Below, in pieces: positions 1 to 7,078 of a stretch of DNA of 64,000 nucleotides (the first letter of the stretch is position 1; each line of letters opens with the position of its first letter). The stretch lies in assembly GCF_003253745.1 (NCBI RefSeq), contig NZ_MZXV01000032.1, positions 682,001-746,000 of the forward strand. Reading direction: 5' to 3'. The notes beneath the pieces are model-generated. The model was not told where the DNA came from. It was given only the letters and a program-made list of their open reading frames with translations, and made no database searches. This DNA comes from Mesorhizobium kowhaii. Its GTDB lineage: Bacteria; Pseudomonadota; Alphaproteobacteria; Rhizobiales; Rhizobiaceae. Made by a program: the position numbers and the translations under genes.

Positions 1-1
1 C

Positions 2-325
2 AAGCTGCTGGCGCTGAAAGACCGACCGACCGCCATCTTCTGCCAGAACGACCGCACCGCGATCGGCTGCTACGAGGCGCTTAAGGAAGCCGGCCTGCAC
101 ATCCCGCAGGACATTTCCGTCGTCGGCTACGACGACGAGGAAATCGCCCGGCATTTGTTCCCGCCGCTGACGACCTCGATCCTGCCGCATATGGCGATGG
201 GCCAATGGGCGATCGAACAACTAGAGGCGCCGGCGGCGGCTGGGCGGGGACGCTATCCGATCACCAAGCTGGAGTGCCCGCTGGTGGAACGGGAGAGCGT
301 GCGCGCTGTGGCGGCCGTGTCCTAA
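2..325 (+). CDS. LacI-family transcriptional regulator, C-terminal part
   Basis: The frame is open from the left edge and ends at TAA 323-325, giving the last 107 residues of a sugar-responsive repressor of the LacI/GalR family. The visible part is the end of the periplasmic-binding-protein-like effector domain: the segment AIFCQNDRTAIGCYEALKEA, then a VVGYDDEEIA stretch and a PPLTTSILP strand, the usual order in this family (N/D-D-x-A-x-G followed by the GYDD and PPLTT motifs). The DNA-binding helix-turn-helix lies outside the window, so the regulated genes cannot be named. A palindromic interspersed repeat starts directly at the stop codon. Confidence 0.88.
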   Translation, partial: KLLALKDRPTAIFCQNDRTAIGCYEALKEAGLHIPQDISVVGYDDEEIARHLFPPLTTSILPHMAMGQWAIEQLEAPAAAGRGRYPITKLECPLVERESVRAVAAVS

Positions 326-364
326 AGCGCGTTGCGTTTGAAAAGGTTCAGGCGACGCGCTTTA
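323..364. repeat. Palindromic interspersed repeat, copy A
   Basis: Imperfect inverted repeat: TAAAGCGCGTTG at the left pairs with CGACGCGCTTTA at the right. The same arms occur at 10833-10872 and, as a perfect 16-bp pair, at 32322-32369. The left arm contains the stop codon of the preceding regulator. This is a dispersed intergenic palindrome of the type common in rhizobial genomes; it may act as a weak terminator or RNA-processing site, but that is inference. Confidence 0.7.
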
Positions 365-406
365 GGTCTTCCATTGTCGATGGGGCCTTCGCTAGCGGCG
401 CGGCCA

Positions 407-619
407 ATGACGCGCGCTGGGAAAAAGGCGCGACCTTTCGTGCCGACCGAAATTCATGTCAGCGCTGTCACGGACCAGAACGGCACCCTTGGCATCCTCT
501 CGATCCATACAACTGACGGCATGTTGAATGGCGCGCTAGATCGGCCGGCTGCCGATGCCATCGTGAACGCCATCAACGCAATCCGGTCAAAGCTGGATTC
601 GGACGGCAGCGGAATCTAA
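407..619 (+). CDS. Hypothetical small protein
   Basis: A 70-residue protein of unknown function if started at ATG 407; the same frame can be opened at ATG 332, but that start lies inside the palindromic repeat and its extra residues (RLKRFRRRALG) are simply translated repeat. The body (FVPTEIHVSAVTDQNGTLGI, then a helix-like AADAIVNAINAIRSKLDSD) has sensible composition for a small alpha/beta protein. No motif is recognised, and no good ribosome binding site is seen ahead of 407. It may be a real small gene or a degraded end of a larger one. Confidence 0.4.
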   Translation: MTRAGKKARPFVPTEIHVSAVTDQNGTLGILSIHTTDGMLNGALDRPAADAIVNAINAIRSKLDSDGSGI

Positions 620-626
620 CTGCGCG

Positions 627-863
627 CTATTCGGCGGTCCCGTCTACACGCTCGGCAATGGCGAACGCTTGTAAGTTCTTTGCCTTGCCGTGGTCCTGAT
701 CGGCATTGGCGATAATTGAGAAGAAGGCCGCGCGGGCGATATCCTTCTTTGACACCTTCGGGTGTTCTTTCTGCACCGCCTTAATTAGTTGCTTGGGACT
801 CATCTCCGGCGTCACAACACGCATCAGCGTGTCGGCTATCGCCTGCATGTCTTCCGCGTTCAT
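627..863 (-). CDS. Hypothetical small helical protein
   Basis: A 78-residue acidic, mostly helical protein on the minus strand, convergent with the small gene ending at 619. The sequence starts MNAEDMQAIADTLMRVV and has a lysine-rich middle (IKAVQKEHPKVSKKDIARAA) resembling a short DNA- or RNA-binding or adaptor helix bundle, but no family is recognised. A GGAG and an AGG lie within about 15 bases ahead of the ATG at 863. Composition and helical periodicity support a real gene; function unknown. Confidence 0.5.
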   Translation of the reverse strand: MNAEDMQAIADTLMRVVTPEMSPKQLIKAVQKEHPKVSKKDIARAAFFSIIANADQDHGKAKNLQAFAIAERVDGTAE

Positions 864-985
864 AACCTAGCACTCCACACCATCCCGATAAGGACCGCAT
901 CATATCAATGAGGCTAGGTCACGGCCAACAAATCAGGAGAAACCGATAATGTTAGAAGCCTTCAGAAAAGCTCCCGGCGAGTTTG

Positions 986-1192
986 TTATGATCGTCCCCT
1001 TACAATCGCCTTCACCCGCTTGGTGGTCTCGGCAAACGTGCCAGCGAGCGCTTTCCTGGCTTCGTTCATTACGCGTTCGCCATAAGCATCCACCGGATAA
1101 CCAGTGTCCGCCAGCGTAGCCGCCTTAATCTTCTGAAGCTCACCGACCGGATTGGCGTCCTTCAGCACTATGCCAGCAAGTTGCGACCGCAT
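986..1192 (-). CDS. Hypothetical small protein
   Basis: A 68-residue basic protein (MRSQLAGIVLKDANPVGELQ at the start, KRVKAIVRGRS at the end), predicted helical. It has no recognised domain, and the region ahead of the ATG at 1192 has no clear ribosome binding site. It could be a small real gene in this poorly conserved left end of the window or a chance frame; neighbouring genes give no hint of a role. Confidence 0.33.
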   Translation of the reverse strand: MRSQLAGIVLKDANPVGELQKIKAATLADTGYPVDAYGERVMNEARKALAGTFAETTKRVKAIVRGRS

Positions 1193-1319
1193 GAAAAATT
1201 CGGTAGTGCATCAGTTTGAAATTGGCGGGCCTTGAATATGTCGCTGCGGCTGGGTAGCGCCATCTGGACACTAAGCCCTAGGATGTCGCATCCTCTTCTT
1301 GGGAGAAGGGGAGACTGCA

Positions 1320-1772
1320 ATGGCCAGCAAAGTCAGGGCTATCCCAGTTTACACTGCCAAGGATTATCCTCGTATCCGCCAGCTTCCCGGCGCCGATGAC
1401 ATGCCGACGACTTGGGAAGAGTGGCATACGGATTTTGAAGCTTCTAAGGCGGAGAGACTCCACCGCCGCGACTTCACCCACGCCAAAGTCCTCGTCAGAC
1501 CCGGCAAATTCAAAGGGTGGCTAGACGAAAACTCATTTTCGGCCACGGAGCATACGAGACAGCTCTACGCTCAGGAGCGGCTGGATTCAAAACGGGCAAG
1601 GCAGGAAGGGCGCCGCGAGTTGGAGCGAATGCTAATCGTCGAGAGGCAGCAGAGTTACATGCGGCCGCGACGCGTGGCGTACCATCCCCTCAACAATGGC
1701 TCATTCGGTCTATTCCATGCCGTTATAGCCGGCTTGCTCTTCGCCTGGCTTGCACATCATTGGCTTGGTTGA
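1320..1772 (+). CDS. Hypothetical protein with C-terminal membrane anchor
   Basis: A 150-residue protein. ATG 1320 is chosen because a GGGGAG element lies about seven bases upstream (1308-1313); a TTG at 1299 in the same frame would begin inside that element. The N-terminal two thirds is soluble and rich in charged residues, with several R/E-rich helices (residues about 75-110). The end carries a hydrophobic stretch, FHAVIAGLLFAWLAHHW, that reads as a single transmembrane helix, so the protein is probably tail-anchored in the inner membrane. No family recognised; it stands alone. Confidence 0.6.
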   Translation: MASKVRAIPVYTAKDYPRIRQLPGADDMPTTWEEWHTDFEASKAERLHRRDFTHAKVLVRPGKFKGWLDENSFSATEHTRQLYAQERLDSKRARQEGRRELERMLIVERQQSYMRPRRVAYHPLNNGSFGLFHAVIAGLLFAWLAHHWLG

Positions 1773-1886
1773 ACATAGTCCTGCGTGCGATCTCGTGATC
1801 GCCGGCCAGTTTGCAGATTTCAAACTGATGCACTACCAAAAATTCTAAGGCGATAATTCGTCCCTGTAGGTTTTCTTCCACTGCCA

Positions 1887-2141
1887 TGCCTTCCCCACCC
1901 GTTTCTACCGCAAGGGAACATACGCTTTATGGCCGTCTTCGCCATGGGGCACTACATCGAGAACACAGGCAACACGACACTGCGATATTTGGAGGTATTC
2001 AAAAGCGACTACTTCGCCGATGTGTCACTGAATCAATGGCTCGCCGCCACACCGTCGGAATTGGTCCGCGTCAGTTTGCGCGCCGACCCGCAGTTTCTGC
2101 ACGCCTTGCGCAAGGAGAAGTCGCCTATCGTGCCAGCCTAA
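1887..2141 (+). pseudogene. Oxalate decarboxylase (bicupin) C-terminal remnant
   Basis: The frame containing ATG 1929 encodes AMGHYIENTGNTTLRYLEVF, then SDYFADVSLNQWLA and a final ALRKEKSPIVPA. This is the end of bicupin oxalate decarboxylases, which convert oxalate to formate and CO2: GHYIENTG carries the last cupin strand and its metal-ligand histidine, followed by the family's C-terminal helix pair. Only about 75 of the usual 380-430 residues remain. Just upstream in frame, a weak match to the preceding GDVGYVP strand (GNIRFMAVF) shows decay, and further upstream there is nothing cupin-like. It is a decayed remnant, not a functional gene. Confidence 0.75.
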
Positions 2142-2146
2142 TTTAG

Positions 2147-2515
2147 TCACAGCGTTTTGGAAGTGACTAGCTTTAGGGACACTGGGATAGTTCCATCCTC
2201 AGAGTCACTTACGATGGTCTCCTCGAAGAATTCATTCTTGATCCGAACATAGTACTCTCCGGCTGAAGCGCCAACTTCTGCTTTAACTTTGAAGTTGATT
2301 GTTGTCGTATCCTCGATGGTTATATAGTTGTCGTATACCACTAGGTGTGCCGCGTCACCTAAAGTGACAGCATCAATAAAGTCAATTACTAAGCATTGTG
2401 TATCGTTAAACCAACCACGGTCTGGGGCCACCGTCACACTGACAGTGACCGGATCTCCGCCTCTTACAGCACCCCCTTCAGGTGTATCGACACGTACTAT
2501 ATCTACTCTTGCCAT
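2147..2515 (-). CDS. Small beta-rich protein, third gene of the metalloprotease cluster
   Basis: A 122-residue acidic protein beginning MARVDIVRVDTPEGGAVRGG. Alternating hydrophobic strands (VTVSVTVAPDRGW, LVIDFIDAV, INFKVKAEVG, YYVRIKNEFFE, TIPVSLKLVT) suggest an immunoglobulin-like or carbohydrate-binding-like beta sandwich. It has no signal peptide. It lies 42 bp downstream of the GRSGGAM-repeat gene and, with it and the metalloprotease, forms a tight minus-strand group, so the three products probably act together. Function not recognised. GC content appears lower than in the surrounding genes, which fits horizontal acquisition. Confidence 0.6.
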   Translation of the reverse strand: MARVDIVRVDTPEGGAVRGGDPVTVSVTVAPDRGWFNDTQCLVIDFIDAVTLGDAAHLVVYDNYITIEDTTTINFKVKAEVGASAGEYYVRIKNEFFEETIVSDSEDGTIPVSLKLVTSKTL

Positions 2516-2557
2516 GGCCCATCTCCCTTCGGCATTCTCAATTAACGATCGGAAACG

Positions 2558-3154
2558 CTAGTCCAAATCGCCGCGCCCGCCGCGGTTCATGGCGCCACCG
2601 GACCGTCCCATCGCACCGCCGGATCTGCCCATGGCGCCGCCTGATCGCCCCATCGCACCGCCGGATCTGCCCATTGCTCCACCCGATCGACCAAATGAAC
2701 GCGGGTCCAACTCTGCACTTAACAGGACATCCTCGAGCGTTCCGGTGTCGAGTTCCAGCCGCATTGTCAGGTCACTCTTGTCGTAGACCCAGACCTGCAT
2801 TCCGCGCGCGAACGAGCCTATCTGCGATGCGAGTCCGGTATACGCAGGGTCGCTTGGACCGCGGCTCATGACCTTGAGATCGGTGTCCCCCGGGGCTGGA
2901 TAATCAACGACAGTGCCAGGCCCATGGACAAGAAGTATGGTCGGTCGGGCTAGCTCGTAGAACTGCGCTTCGAAGGTGAACGCATAAATCCTTGCCAGCA
3001 GGCTACCGGAGGCGTCAATCTGGTTCTGCAGGAATCTATTGTTGCCAAGTCTTGGAGGCCGTCCCCCATCGGCCCTCTTCTTAAGCTTCAAATCTTCAAG
3101 AACCCGACCGAACAAATGTATGGCCGGGGTATTTAGAATGGTTTCAGTTATCAT
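2558..3154 (-). CDS. Hypothetical protein with C-terminal GRSGGAM heptapeptide repeats
   Basis: A 198-residue protein. Residues 1-150 form an apparently globular, beta-rich domain (AFTFEAQFYELARPTILLVH, later MQVWVYDKSDLTMRLELDTG). From about residue 154 the chain has five exact copies of GRSGGAM and ends NRGGRGDLD, a flexible glycine-rich tail. It has no signal peptide or transmembrane segment. It lies 26 bp after the metalloprotease gene and 42 bp before the small beta-rich gene, so the three are probably co-transcribed. The domain is not recognised; the tail could be a spacer, an interaction surface or a protease substrate of its neighbour (inference). Confidence 0.65.
   Translation of the reverse strand: MITETILNTPAIHLFGRVLEDLKLKKRADGGRPPRLGNNRFLQNQIDASGSLLARIYAFTFEAQFYELARPTILLVHGPGTVVDYPAPGDTDLKVMSRGPSDPAYTGLASQIGSFARGMQVWVYDKSDLTMRLELDTGTLEDVLLSAELDPRSFGRSGGAMGRSGGAMGRSGGAMGRSGGAMGRSGGAMNRGGRGDLD
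2589..2693. repeat. Five tandem 21-bp coding repeats
   Basis: Five in-frame units of 21 bp encode the GRSGGAM tail of the minus-strand gene. Units at 2610-2630 and 2652-2672 are identical, and the units at 2589 and 2631 resemble each other more than their neighbours, so the array has a 42-bp higher-order period and probably grew by duplicating a two-unit block. Confidence 0.9.
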
Positions 3155-3180
3155 GGATCACCCCATCTTCTGCATGTCGA

Positions 3181-4512
3181 TCAAAGATCGGCGCCACTTC
3201 TGGACATCCAATATTTCTCGAAATAGCTCATGTCCGGCAGGCGCGCCTGGTCCAGTGGAAGAGCGATTCGGCCCTCATGAAAATGGCTCTTTCGGTTTGG
3301 CTTCGTCAGGCGAGGCCCGGCACGGTAGCGAAAAATCCCTCTCCGGTCGAAATCCCGGAAGATGATGCTTGATAGTTCTCCTCCGGTCACACTGTCGTCG
3401 ACTGCGAGCATCGTTCTCGCCACGTCACCGTAGTCCAGGAAATCCGGGTCGAGAGCCCACAGCGTCTCGGCGAGATAGGTACCCACGATATCCCGCGCGT
3501 CGAGCAGCGCTTCGACGAAACCTTCTGGATTGCGGGCGAAGTCGCGGTCAAAGACTTCCTGGACCGGCAGCTCCGCAGCTGGGTCGATCTCGGCGAGGTC
3601 GGCAAGATCTTCGGCCTCAGGCGAGATCAGTCCTCGAGCCACCAAGCTCTCGTGAAAGACATCGACCAGAATGTCGAAGACGGCGCCGGTGAGAGGTTGT
3701 GACAGGGCATGCTCGTCGGTCCAGCCGTCCGCAAAATCGGCCATCGTCAGTTTGTTGTTGGCCTCGCGTATCTGGCGGTGCGGCGAGAATTCCGAGAAGC
3801 GAGAGAGTTGGTTGGCGATGTAGAGATTCCCGCGCGTCACCGTCAGAACATTTTCGATCACGGAGGGAAAATGCATGGCCGCGATCAACGAAACGCAGTC
3901 GGAAAAGGCCTCCTGAAAGCCCAGATATTCCGGGAACTCAGCTCCCGGGTTCGGCATGCCGAGGACGCTGTAGACGAACGCATGGCCAACCTCGTGCGCG
4001 ATAATATCGAAGTCGAGGCTGAAGGGGAGCGCGCATCCGTCTTGCACGAATTGGCTGCCGAGCTCGAGGAAGCCGTAGCCGTATTGGGCGTTATCCCAAC
4101 CCGGCAGGATCGAGATTTCCAGACGGTCGTAGTGATCGCTGAAATGCCAGATGAGCGGTTGGCCGATGTAACGCTCCCAAACGTCGAGCGTGAAGCGCAC
4201 GCAACCGAACGCGTGCGCTGCTTCGAAGCCGGGCGTCGAGGGCTGATAGTGATCGAAATTGCCTTCCTCGTCGGGAACGGCCGGATCGAGGATCGCTCGC
4301 GTCCAGGGCGGCAGGGAGATGACGGGCGTGCCCAACGGGCCGTGGTTGACGCCATAGGGCCGCGTCTTGTCGACCGGCTCGACGACATACATACGATCGT
4401 CGGACGGGCCAGGTCCGACGCTGCCTCGCGGGGACGAAACCGTAATGATTTCAGGGCTTGACGTAGGGTCTTCGAACGGAGGCTGAACGAACAGCCTGAA
4501 CCGGGTACCCAT
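3181..4512 (-). CDS. Gluzincin-type zinc metalloprotease
   Basis: A 443-residue protein with the zinc-binding motif HEVGH at about residues 173-177 and a downstream FQEAFSD at about 201, matching the HExxH...E.xxSD arrangement of thermolysin-like (M4/M36-type) gluzincins, in which the two histidines and the later glutamate bind zinc and the HExxH glutamate is the catalytic base. There is no signal peptide or typical propeptide, so it is probably cytoplasmic or exported by another route. The start at 4512 is preceded by AGGTGGGGA. It leads a three-gene minus-strand cluster with the repeat protein and the small beta-rich protein, which may be partners or substrates. The C-terminal 200 residues are unassigned. 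Confidence 0.75.
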   Translation of the reverse strand: MGTRFRLFVQPPFEDPTSSPEIITVSSPRGSVGPGPSDDRMYVVEPVDKTRPYGVNHGPLGTPVISLPPWTRAILDPAVPDEEGNFDHYQPSTPGFEAAHAFGCVRFTLDVWERYIGQPLIWHFSDHYDRLEISILPGWDNAQYGYGFLELGSQFVQDGCALPFSLDFDIIAHEVGHAFVYSVLGMPNPGAEFPEYLGFQEAFSDCVSLIAAMHFPSVIENVLTVTRGNLYIANQLSRFSEFSPHRQIREANNKLTMADFADGWTDEHALSQPLTGAVFDILVDVFHESLVARGLISPEAEDLADLAEIDPAAELPVQEVFDRDFARNPEGFVEALLDARDIVGTYLAETLWALDPDFLDYGDVARTMLAVDDSVTGGELSSIIFRDFDRRGIFRYRAGPRLTKPNRKSHFHEGRIALPLDQARLPDMSYFEKYWMSRSGADL

Positions 4513-4524
4513 TCCCCACCTCTC

Positions 4525-4550
4525 GGTTATATTAGTAACCTAACATAATA
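4525..4550 (-). promoter_or_regulatory. Possible promoter/operator of the metalloprotease cluster
   Basis: Reading the minus strand, TATTAT (plus-strand 4545-4550) could be a -10 box about 35 bases ahead of the start codon; just downstream lies the inverted repeat GGTTA-6-TAACC (4525-4540), a possible operator. The stretch is AT-rich against a GC-rich background. No convincing -35 element is seen at the right spacing. Confidence 0.3.
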
Positions 4551-4650
4551 TCCGTGGGATGGCGAGGGCGTTGGTTTGTCAGGTTAAATCTTCCTGAAGG
4601 CCAGTTCTTGATTATCAGCAATAAAATTGCCTCAGGAACAATGCGGATCG

Positions 4651-6528
4651 CTACTGCAGGAGCTGGAGCAACTTCTGGTAGCGAGGATGACTGCGAATAG
4701 AGGCGAAATCGGAATCGTTCTTGAACCAGAGTCTCATCTCGGCGCTAGCCTGCGGCAGCCACGCTTCCAAAAGGTCGATCGAGCGTTCGAACTCCCCCAG
4801 CAACGCATAGGTACAAGCGGCGTTGTATTGGACGTTGATATCGCTAGGGGCGATCGCCAGAGACCGGTCAAGCCACTTCGCTGCCCTATCGGGTTCACCA
4901 AGGAAGGCCAGCACGATCGCCCCTAGGCAGGCACAATTGGCGTTCTCCGGATGCAGACGGAGTTCCTCTTCAGCTCTCTCCAATGCGATCCGCGCATAAA
5001 GCTCCGCGTCGTTCTGTTGGCCGAGAGTGCGGAAGACGTTCACCAGCATGACCGGTGCGCCGTAGTCGGTCGGTTTGATCTCCATAGCGCGCATGAAGTA
5101 CGTCGCGGCGAGCTCGAACTGGCCGCCGGTTACGCAGAACTCGGCATAGTAGCGGTTGGCCTCGTGGCAATTGGGGTCGAGCGCGAGAGCCTGTTCGAAC
5201 GTCGCCGCGGCCTCGGAACGGCGGTCGGCGAGAGACAGGGCAAAGCCCCTGGCTGAATGCGCCTCGGCCAAATTCGGGTCCAAAGCCAGGGCCTTATCGG
5301 CGGTCGCGAGAATGTTGTCCACTTGGATCGGTGAGCCGTACATCGACTGAAGGCGTACGTCGCTGACCGCCAAACCTGCATATGCGCGGGCATATCCCGG
5401 ATCAAGCTCGATGGCCCTGATATAACTTTGTCTGGCCATCAGGTGGTTCGCTCTGGTCGCGATGTGGCTGTAATCGCGGCCTCGAAGATAATGCGTATAG
5501 GCTTCCACATTGTCCGTCGGCGCCTTCTCAATAGCCTTCTTCTCCTCGGGCAGGAGCCTGACCCTGAGTTGCGCCACGACCGCCTTGGCGATTTCGTCCT
5601 GCACGGCGAAGATGTCGGTGAGGTCGCGGTCGTAGCGGGCAGCCCAGACGTGTCCGTCTGTGGCGCCCTCGATCAGCTCGGCATTGATCCTGACCCGGTT
5701 TCCCGCCTTGCGGACGCTGCCCTCGACAATGTAGCCGACGCCAAGCTCCCTGGCGATGCGTTCCATCTTGTCGGTCCTGCCCTTGAAGGCGAAGACCGTG
5801 TTGCGGCTGAGCACGAACAGGCCGGAGACGTTCGAGAGGTCGGTTATGATATCTTCAGTGATGCCGTCGCTGAAATACTGCTGGTCGGGATCATTGCTCA
5901 GATTGGCGAAGGGTAGGATCGCCACCGACGGCTTGTCGGACCGCACTAGCGTCTGGACGCTCCTGGCCGCAATATGCGTCTCGACATGCGGGACGCCCTG
6001 GTCCCAGTTGGCGAAATAGACGCGCACCGGCTGAGCAATGTTCTTGACGGTCATGGCGCCCTGATCGGCGAAGTCGACGCCCAGCTTGTTACCGACCGCA
6101 TGGCGCACCGCTTCCGAACAGGCGATGCCGCCGGGTATCGCGAGGCCCTGCAGCCGCACCGCAAGATTGACGCCGTCGCCATGGAAATCATCACCGTCGA
6201 CGATGATGTCGCCAAGGTTGATGCCCATGCGAAACTTGAAATGCCGGTCCTCGGGGATGCCGACATTCCGCTCGGACATGCCGCGTTGGATCTCGACCGC
6301 GCAGCGCGCCGCATTGATTACGCTGCCGAACTCCACCAGGAAGCCGTCACCCATCACCTTGAAGATGCGCCCACCGTGCTTGGTGACGGTCGGATCGAAG
6401 AACTCCCGTCGATGCTGCCGAAGGAGATTGAGCGTGTGCTCTTCGTCGACCTCCATAAGACGGCTATAGCCGACCACATCTGCGGCCAGGATCGCCGCCA
6501 GCCGACGCTCAACATGCTCCTCGGACAT
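4651..6528 (-). CDS. Class III adenylate/guanylate cyclase with TolB-like and TPR regions
   Basis: A 625-residue protein predicted to make cAMP or cGMP. Residues about 8-175 are a class III cyclase catalytic domain: AADVVGYSRLM and KVMGDGFLVEF carry the two metal-binding aspartates and GDGVNLAVRLQ carries the transition-state Asn/Arg pair. Residues about 200-320 resemble the TolB/FlgO-like domain (SVAILPFANLSNDPDQQYFSDG is its typical start), and the rest is tetratricopeptide repeats ending near residue 620. The ATG at 6528 is chosen because AGGAGA precedes it; an in-frame start at 6552 lacks such a site. No signal peptide or membrane segment. A close architectural relative lies at 33888-35654. 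Confidence 0.9.
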   Translation of the reverse strand: MSEEHVERRLAAILAADVVGYSRLMEVDEEHTLNLLRQHRREFFDPTVTKHGGRIFKVMGDGFLVEFGSVINAARCAVEIQRGMSERNVGIPEDRHFKFRMGINLGDIIVDGDDFHGDGVNLAVRLQGLAIPGGIACSEAVRHAVGNKLGVDFADQGAMTVKNIAQPVRVYFANWDQGVPHVETHIAARSVQTLVRSDKPSVAILPFANLSNDPDQQYFSDGITEDIITDLSNVSGLFVLSRNTVFAFKGRTDKMERIARELGVGYIVEGSVRKAGNRVRINAELIEGATDGHVWAARYDRDLTDIFAVQDEIAKAVVAQLRVRLLPEEKKAIEKAPTDNVEAYTHYLRGRDYSHIATRANHLMARQSYIRAIELDPGYARAYAGLAVSDVRLQSMYGSPIQVDNILATADKALALDPNLAEAHSARGFALSLADRRSEAAATFEQALALDPNCHEANRYYAEFCVTGGQFELAATYFMRAMEIKPTDYGAPVMLVNVFRTLGQQNDAELYARIALERAEEELRLHPENANCACLGAIVLAFLGEPDRAAKWLDRSLAIAPSDINVQYNAACTYALLGEFERSIDLLEAWLPQASAEMRLWFKNDSDFASIRSHPRYQKLLQLLQ

Positions 6529-7078
6529 GTCGTCTCCTGAAATCGCAGACAATGGTTCTGCCTGATTTAGTTCTATCTGATTTACCTCCTCGGCGCCAAC
6601 GCCGCTGGAATGGTCGCTCGCGCCGGTCCCGATACGGTTGCCAAATCAGGTGGCGCAGCACTCGTCCCTCGCTGTGGCTTCATGCGATTTCTGCAGGATG
6701 GCGGGCAGGATTTCCGCCAAAGCGCCTCGTCCAGCACCCCAGAAAGCGAAAAAGCCGCGGCGGAGGAGCGGGTGAAGCGATTCGAACGCTTGACCCCAAC
6801 CTTGGAAACGTCAATTTCTGCTAACGCTGCCCTATCCGAATCTCCGCTACCAGAATCCGAGATGATCAATACAGTGAAATGATGCAGGTTCTTCTGGACC
6901 AGGTGGCAAGCGGGCAGCTGAGCAGACGCAGCTTCCTGGCTTGAGCATATGGACCCTCTTGGGTAATACAAATTGAAAATTGCGCCCTCATGTTTCAAAA
7001 CAGGTCGGTAAGGGTGGTTTGGAAGCCTGCCGGGTCGCCTACGGTCCTCAAGGCGAGAATTCTAAAAGACGTTCAACA
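6529..7078. other. Long intergenic region with tRNA fragment
   Basis: About 550 bp without a convincing gene, between a minus-strand cyclase and a plus-strand glycosyltransferase operon, so it must hold the promoters of both. The only recognisable element is the 3' part of a tRNA-Gly at 6764-6805. Overlapping short frames here look like translated non-coding sequence. Confidence 0.6.
6764..6805 (-). other. tRNA-Gly(GCC) 3' fragment (possible attachment-site scar)
   Basis: Reading the minus strand, the sequence runs CCAAGGTTGGGGTC, then AAGCGTTCGAATCGCTT (a complete T arm) and CACCCGC followed by T and CCT. This is the 3' half of a rhizobial tRNA-Gly(GCC), from the anticodon through the acceptor stem, with CCT instead of CCA. 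The 5' half (which should start GCGGGTG) is absent; the sequence diverges at the anticodon. Such 3' tRNA pieces are typical of att sites left by integrating elements. Confidence 0.72.

Noticed and set aside
2589..2693. Regular tandem repeats considered as a CRISPR array
   Set aside because: Units are contiguous 21-mers without spacers, in frame within a coding gene; no cas genes are nearby.
3709..4461. 250-residue plus-strand frame opposite the metalloprotease
   Set aside because: No domain or ribosome site; the minus-strand frame has the HEVGH and QEAFSD motifs.
6764..6852. Complete tRNA-Gly gene
   Set aside because: The 5' half is absent: no D arm or 5' acceptor strand can be aligned beyond the anticodon, and the end is CCT, not CCA.
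6582..6998. 138-residue minus-strand frame in the 6529-7078 intergenic region
   Set aside because: It runs across the tRNA-Gly fragment; the product contains tRNA-derived peptide sequence and no domain.
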